From Chelonoidis abingdonii (taxonomy: Eukaryota; Chordata; Testudines; Testudinidae), in contig NC_133774.1 in NCBI RefSeq assembly GCF_003597395.2, forward strand, positions 49,751,518 to 49,815,517: a stretch of DNA of 64,000 nucleotides. The letters run 5' to 3'. Both the position numbers and the translations under genes were made by a program. The notes under the pieces are model-generated. The model was not told the origin of the DNA. It searched no databases and was given only the letters and a program-made list of their open reading frames with translations. This document shows, piece after piece, positions 59,801 to 64,000 of the stretch; positions within the stretch are counted from its first letter, which is position 1; each line of letters opens with the position of its first letter.

Positions 59801-62800
59801 ACTGTAATTGCATTCCACAAGCTGAATCAGTTTCCTATCTCCATCATTCTAACAGCAATTGGACTAGAATATGTCATGATGAGTCCTGAAAATTCTAACA
59901 TACTCAGATAATGAAATAAATACAGCTGCATTTATATGCTTTCTTATGCCCACACTTGTGCATATCCACTCTGCAAGGAAATGAAAGCTCAGCATGTAGC
60001 TAACATAGGACTTCAATTGCTTCCAATGTCACTGTTGTTTTTCAAACAAATGGAATGATCTTCACTGAATCCATCTCAGAGCTTTTATCATTCTTCTACC
60101 TCTCACTGAAAAGTCTTTCAAAATCTTCATAATGTGCTTTGAGCATGGGTAGTAATTCATATAGTCACATTACTCTGTGCCTCATTTCATTACAAGCATT
60201 AACCTTTGTAACCTTGTTAGAGAGACATGGATCTTACCTTTCCCCCAAGATTGTGTATGTCCCGGGCTATCAAACTCTGGGATAACCCTAATACCTCTTA
60301 GCCGAGCATAGTCAATCACCAGATGGACATCAGTCGGAGTATAGACATGATCATAGGAATAAGAGCCCTGTGAAATGTTCACATTTAAAGAGAATGTTTA
60401 TGAAGTATACAAGGAACTTGCAAAAAAAAAAAAGTATTGAAATTCTGGAATTCCTTCAGTTCAGATCGAAAGCAAGTCACAAATAATCTGCAATTACACC
60501 AGGGATAATTATGGTCCAATAAATCTGGCAGCCCAGCCCTGGGAGAACTGCATTTTTATCCAACAAGAATGAATGGGCTGCACTTGGGAGAGATTTACTC
60601 TGTCCTAGATCTTGCTTAATAAAGGAAATTTCCAGTGACAAAAAAGTCTGATTGAACAAGCCAGTTCCTCTAAGAGTCATGGGGTTGACAAAGTACAAAG
60701 TCATTGTTTATTAGACTTCTCCACACATCCACCTGCTCATACCAGCATTACTGGTTCTGAAACATTATGGGCCCTTTGGCTGGTCATGCGAAAGACCAAA
60801 TTAATAGAAAAGGCTGATTGAGTTGAGAGGTGGAGTCAGTTTGAAGTTACTAGGTCTCCAGTTGTCAGTTTTCGTCTGCTGCCTGATTTGAAACCCCAGC
60901 GTCCATTTTATGGTGCTGAGTTTGAGCACTGTACTGTCCCCCCAGCTGCAGCTTGAAAGTGACAGGAGCCTCTCCCAGTTATTGACTCAGTGTAGCACAT
61001 GCTAGTCACAAAGTGAATTCTCAACGGACAACAACATGACCCTTCGTGGCTATCAAACAGGATCTTAAGCCTCAGAGTTCTAGCCAAATGGTGACTCAAC
61101 TGCAGAAACAGGCATTGAAAAAAATGCAACTGGTCTGAGGCAAAATGCTCTCCCTCCCACAGCCTGCAGGTTGGAAAGAGGCAGGACAGACTGTCATTGA
61201 CCCGAGTGCACCATATGGAATCCCCATCTTGATTTTAAATAAGTTCTTCAAACCTCTACCCCAAAGTCATTGGATTTTTGATATGAAGAGATATATTTGT
61301 CGTGCTTAGGCTCAATAGGATGGAATTCCAGTAACGGAGTAATCCAACAAAATTTAAATTTGGCCAGATTTTTGTGTTGTAGTGCATAGCGCAGAACCTC
61401 ACTATTGATAAGGTGATCCACTTTGAATTAGTGACTAACCGGCATAATGATGAACACTAACAAGTGTCCTTTAAGACTTTCATAGTATGCTACGAATATT
61501 CTGTAGTATATTTTGGAACATTAATCAGTTGGTACGAGATCTCACTAGTGGCTCTGCTTGTTGGATCATAGAAGACTGCAGAGAAGCCACTGGCATATGC
61601 AAATTATGCATGATTGGCAAGGCTTATGCTTATCTTGCAGAAACTAGGTGAAAACTGTATATGGTGCAAGACCACCTTCATTTACTGGGCTATGCCTGTG
61701 GTGCTGCAGATGCCTGCTGAACTTAAGGTAACACTGACAAAAAACGTTTCTCTTTTCAAGGCCAGTTGAGAAGCTAGATATACTGTTCACATGCTGTGAC
61801 CCTAGGCACTCCTGTACTCACACTTTACAAACTAATGCAATAATATTTGTACAAAATATGCCTTGGAAGGTATCACATGAAAACTAACACCACGCTGGTT
61901 ATTAATATTGTTGTAAAATGCCTGTGTGTTCACATGTAAGGTTAAGTTATGAATTCCCGTTACATTATGTTACTAGAACATGTTTAAGACAGACAGCTGG
62001 GCCTAGGTAAAGGTGATAAACAGGTCTATTCATAGACAAAGGAAGGTGGCTCACATCCCAAACCAGGTGGGGCCCAAGTTCAATGGACTATTCATTTGTA
62101 TTAGAGGCTGCAGCAGGAAGAGATAATTTGCACAGTAGCAACCACAGCAGGAGAGGAACCAACATGGAGCCTTATTTTCCAGACCTCATGGTTTCTTTAA
62201 TCAGCATGAACTAATCACCTTTGTACCCTTCAAAAGAATAGATTTCAGAGGTTCACTGAACTATAAAGAGAGGGGGAGCGAACCCCTAAGTTATCCTTCA
62301 CTTTCAGGCAAAGAAACCAAGTGATTTGATTTCTGTGACAGGTCCTGGCCAGGCCAGCCAACAAAAAATTGGAAAGACGACTGTGCATGAGAGAAAACCA
62401 TCTTGAAAAAAGACTGTATCTTGCTAGATTAAGATTTAGACTTTAAAATGCATGTTTGCCCTTTTATTTGTTTGTAACCATTTCTGTCTTTATCCCTTAT
62501 ACTTGATCTCACTTAAAACCTCTTTATTTCTGTTAATAAACTTGTTTTACTTTAATTCAACCCATCCCAGGGCTGCATTTGAATTTAAGTTACTGTTAAC
62601 TCCAGTTAAAGCAACAAGCTGCTGGGCTTTTGTTTTTGTAAAGGAGCAATGGACCTTATAACTAAGGCTGTGTGCCTATCACGGAGGTTATGGATCCCAT
62701 GACCTCTGTGACTTCTGCAGCAGCCACTTCTGGGGCAGTCTTGGGCCACTGCACCCCCACCTCCCAGCAGCAGCAGTAGTTTGGGTGTGCAAGAGGGCTC

Positions 62801-63697
62801 AGGGCTGGGAGATGGGGTGTGCCACTTACCTCAGGGGGCTGTTTGGGCGGCCCCTGCCTGTCAATGGGAGCTGCGGAGCTGGTGCTAGTGGCAGGGGCAG
62901 CGCGCGGAGCCCCGTTGGCCTTCCCTCCCTGTAGGAGCTGCAGGGACATGCCCGCTGCTTACCGGAAGCTGCGTGGAGCCTGCCAGCCCTGCCATCCTTC
63001 CCTACCCTCCAGCACCAGCAGGGGTCCCAGGCCAGCCCAGAGCACCCACAGCACACGCCCCCCCTAAGTTTTAGTTAGGGGTATATAGTACAAGTAATGG
63101 ATAGCTAGGTCACAGGCCATGAATTTTTGTGTACTGCCCATGACCTGTCCATGACTTTTACTAAAAACATCCATGACTAAAACATAGCCTTACTTATTAC
63201 TGCTCTGAATGATCCACAAGGGGGCTGGACATTTCAGGGCAGATGGTTTGGGGGAAATTCAGGTGTGTTGGGAGTCACTTGGCTAGTAATAACCGAGGCT
63301 AGTGGAGACCAGAGTGTGGCAGTGGTGTAACAAGCAGGCTGCTGGAGTTGGAGTTGCTGAACCAGGGCTGCTTAACACACGGACACTCAGTTCATCCTTG
63401 TTGATGGCTGAAAGAGTCCAAACTGGGAGCTACAGCAGCAGAGCGTTTTGACGCACTCAGGGTTATCGGTCAAGCAAAAATGCAGCCTCTCACTGGTCTG
63501 GGTTGAACTTCAAAATGCAACAGATCCTCTACAATAAAATATTTAGATATTTCATGCCAAGAAATTCAAATATTCCACTCATGTTTTTGACTCACCTTGC
63601 CACTCAACTCAGGGAAAGTGACACTCTGGTAAGGGAATGAATGGTCATCTACTACGTGCCAGTGGAGAACGTTAAACTTGTTAAAAGCCATGGCATC
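47757..63697 (-). CDS. HEXB: HEXB, beta-hexosaminidase subunit beta, C-terminal 335 residues (partial)
   Basis: Lysosomal glycosyl hydrolase family 20 enzyme that removes terminal GlcNAc/GalNAc, as the beta-beta homodimer or with HEXA on GM2 ganglioside. Nine minus-strand exons, corresponding to exons 6-14 of the 14-exon HEXA/HEXB genes, total 1008 bases with consistent phases. Active-site residues are present: His in DSPGHTQSW, the catalytic Asp-Glu in [10 protein letters not shown], Trp in WQEVF and VEVW, Tyr and Asp in [12 protein letters not shown], and Trp and Glu in GGEACLWGE. Disulphide cysteines TPC/FTCW and HRCRM/GYC are kept, as is the NTTY glycosylation site. IVEVW, DYI and SAVGERLW support HEXB-type, and the locus next to GFM2 favours HEXB over HEXA. 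Exons 1-5, with the signal peptide, lie beyond 64000. No lesion seen. Confidence 0.95.
50238..50298. repeat. Inverted flank repeat, left arm
   Basis: Reads caaactccagtttcttgttg, then catttgttatctcc and the transposon end gtgggcaaacta. Its reverse complement occurs at about 50593-50650. Confidence 0.8.
50281..50849. mobile_element. hAT-like element with internal inversion
   Basis: Outer ends cgagtgggcaaacta and tttgcccacccctg, with flanks tcctagaa and tcctagag (7 of 8), support one original hAT insertion. A second internal terminus (tttgcccacccctg at about 50600-50613) followed by inverted flanking DNA indicates a rearranged copy. Confidence 0.7.
50593..50650. repeat. Inverted flank repeat, right arm
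   Basis: In reverse complement reads caaactccagtttcatgttg, then catttgttacct and caggggtgggcaaacta. It matches the left arm apart from a few substitutions and a 3-base gap. Confidence 0.8.
52028..52132 (-). CDS. HEXB: HEXB exon 13
   Basis: 105 bases, [20 protein letters not shown], then [14 protein letters not shown]. Contains an NVT sequon. Acceptor ctacag, donor gtaaga. Confidence 0.95.
52390..52865 (+). mobile_element. CR1/L3-like LINE 3' end
   Basis: gcaagaaggaattttctccc, then atggatcacctgctaggatc and taatagtcccttctggtttt, ending aattctaaa. Homologous in layout to 54385-54868. Confidence 0.6.
52944..53034 (-). CDS. HEXB: HEXB exon 12
   Basis: 91 bases, [20 protein letters not shown], then DATNLTPRL. 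Active-site Trp and Glu in CLWGE. Acceptor tacag, donor gtatag. Confidence 0.95.
53652..53826 (-). CDS. HEXB: HEXB exon 11
   Basis: 175 bases, [20 protein letters not shown], then [20 protein letters not shown]. Substrate-binding Tyr and Asp in WYLD. Acceptor ttctag, donor gtttgt, a weak but usable site. Confidence 0.94.
54385..54868 (+). mobile_element. CR1/L3-like LINE 3' end
   Basis: gtcaggaaggaattttcgct, ggttctgtgacctgccatgt, gcaggaggtcagacgacatg, then cctttctgatcttaagtc, ending tatgaatc, a CR1-type terminus. Confidence 0.75.
54868..55115. mobile_element. AGCGCTG-rich palindromic DNA element
   Basis: Ends aaggctatgcctacag and gtgtagccatggcctc are inverted. The interior repeats the palindromic core cagcgctg many times and includes gggagagagctctccc. 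Resembles non-autonomous hAT-type repeats of turtles. No clear target duplication. Confidence 0.65.
55285..55357 (-). CDS. HEXB: HEXB exon 10
   Basis: 73 bases, [20 protein letters not shown], then KGVK. Its length equals the corresponding HEXA/HEXB exon. Acceptor ttctag, donor gtaaga. Confidence 0.94.
55358..57391. other. HEXB introns 8-9
   Basis: Introns 55358-56076 and 56164-57391. An A18 run lies at about 55682. No repeat family or gene recognised. Confidence 0.5.
56077..56163 (-). CDS. HEXB: HEXB exon 9
   Basis: 87 bases, [20 protein letters not shown], then KLESYYIQ. It lacks an ATG-started open frame, so it was found by splice sites and homology. Acceptor ttaag, donor gtaagt. Confidence 0.93.
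57392..57572 (-). CDS. HEXB: HEXB exon 8 (catalytic Asp-Glu)
   Basis: 181 bases, [20 protein letters not shown], then [20 protein letters not shown]. Contains the catalytic GGDE and the NTTY sequon; ends two bases into the Trp codon. Acceptor attag, donor gtatga. Confidence 0.96.
57650..57790 (-). repeat. MIR-like SINE
   Basis: Antisense MIR: aaatgactggcccaagacca, then ggattagaactcaggacttc and gcccagtttaatgc. Confidence 0.7.
57852..58470. mobile_element. Non-autonomous hAT, 619 bp
   Basis: Inverted ends tagagccctgca and gcgcagggctcta, flanked by the perfect octamer tggatggg (57844-57851 and 58471-58478). The body has two further inverted blocks (gggaattgtaatccctag and gtaaactacaacccccag). 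ORFs in it are chance. Confidence 0.9.
60238..60367 (-). CDS. HEXB: HEXB exon 7
   Basis: 130 bases, [20 protein letters not shown], then [13 protein letters not shown] and the first base of a split Gly codon. Carries the conserved active-site His. Acceptor ttcacag, donor gtaaga. Confidence 0.95.
61775..62662 (+). mobile_element. LTR-like retroelement repeat, left part
   Basis: Begins near ctgtgaccctaggcactcc and runs through ccttatacttgatctcac and ctgttaataaacttgtttta (a poly(A)-signal-like AATAAA) into ctccagttaaagcaac. The style is that of a solo LTR of an old reptile retroelement. No gag, pol or env coding was seen. It resumes after the hAT at 63193. Confidence 0.5.
62663..63192. mobile_element. 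hAT family 'TAAGGCT', copy 4 (nested)
   Basis: 530-bp element starting taaggctgtgtgcc and ending acatagcctta, in inverted orientation relative to copies 2 and 3, with flanks cttataac and cttattac (7 of 8). It sits inside the LTR-like repeat, so it is younger than that repeat. Confidence 0.85.
63193..63510 (+). mobile_element. LTR-like retroelement repeat, right part
   Basis: tgctctgaatgatccacaag, ggggctggacatttcaggg, then gggggaaattcaggtgtg. Continuation of the interrupted repeat ending before 62663. Confidence 0.45.
63596..63697 (-). CDS. HEXB: HEXB exon 6
   Basis: 102 bases, 34 codons, [20 protein letters not shown], then [14 protein letters not shown]. Acceptor ttacag, donor gtgagt. Confidence 0.95.
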
Positions 63698-63781
63698 CTG
63701 TAATGAACAATGCAAGATTAACATTTTAGTTCAGTGCTTCACCTGCACTGCATCACTGTTTGAAGGGCGCTACTACTGTGG

Positions 63782-64000
63782 CCTGGTCTACACTACGCGT
63801 TTAAATCGATTTAACGCTGTACCCGTCCACACTACAACACTCCTTATATCGATATAAAGGGCTCTTTAAATCGGTTTCTGTACTCCTCCTCGACGAGAGG
63901 AGTAGTGCTAAAATCGATATAAACATATCGGATTAGGGTTAGTGTGGCCGCAAATCGACGTTATTGGCCTCCGGGCGGTATCCCACAGTGCACCACTGAC
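63782..64000. mobile_element. Turtle palindromic hAT-like element (runs off the window)
   Basis: ggcctggtctacactacgcg, then atatcgatataaagggctct, tcctcgacgagaggagtag and ggcggtatcccacagtgcac. Many short palindromes. A high-copy turtle repeat by my recollection. The right end and duplication lie outside the window. Confidence 0.75.

Larger units (their letters stand above)
57573..60237. other. HEXB intron 7
   Basis: Contains a MIR (57650) and a 619-bp hAT (57852). From 58480 to 60237 nothing was recognised. Confidence 0.55.
60368..63595. other. HEXB intron 6
   Basis: The right two thirds is an LTR-like repeat interrupted by a hAT copy. From 60370 to 61770 nothing was recognised. Confidence 0.55.

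Noticed and set aside
1..64000. CRISPR arrays, operons, phage or plasmid features
   Set aside because: The window is vertebrate nuclear DNA; no spaced direct-repeat array or bacterial gene is present.

Overview
The window is nuclear DNA of a vertebrate, most likely a turtle. Its genes have many short exons with GT/AG introns and no operons. The background is AT-rich with one CpG island. The repeats are those of non-avian reptiles: CR1-type LINE tails, MIR-like SINEs, and many short hAT transposons that still have readable 8-bp target-site duplications. Species assignment is inference from repeat style and protein similarity.

Four conserved genes appear in the order known from the human HEXB-GFM2-NSA2-FAM169A neighbourhood, read here from the other end. 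(1) The last coding exon of FAM169A (+, 724-1278). (2) NSA2 (-, 9477-15950): six exons, 260 residues, complete, a 60S ribosome-biogenesis factor. (3) GFM2 (+, 23588-46017): twenty coding exons joined in frame to 778 residues, complete, mitochondrial EF-G2 used in ribosome recycling; a non-coding first exon ends at 16580. (4) HEXB (-, 47757-63697): nine exons, the C-terminal 335 residues of lysosomal beta-hexosaminidase beta; its 5' exons lie beyond the right edge.

NSA2 and GFM2 are head-to-head across a CpG island (about 15400-16650), so they probably share a bidirectional promoter. FAM169A/NSA2 and GFM2/HEXB are tail-to-tail; only about 1.7 kb separates the GFM2 and HEXB stop codons.

Nearly everything else is intron or intergenic sequence filled with transposable elements. 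The most notable are: a 3.5-kb decayed R4/Dong-type non-LTR retrotransposon (-, about 17763-21240) with a tRNA-like pol III promoter at its 5' end, inserted in a CA/TA microsatellite inside another transposon; a fold-back hAT whose transposase C-terminus is present on both strands (33478-35110); four copies of one hAT family with TAAGGCT termini and matching 8-bp duplications; other non-autonomous hATs with duplications; and a 55-60-bp inverted duplication of unique sequence around 50240-50650. I saw no CRISPR array, prokaryotic system or intact novel gene. The unusual content is transposon architecture.
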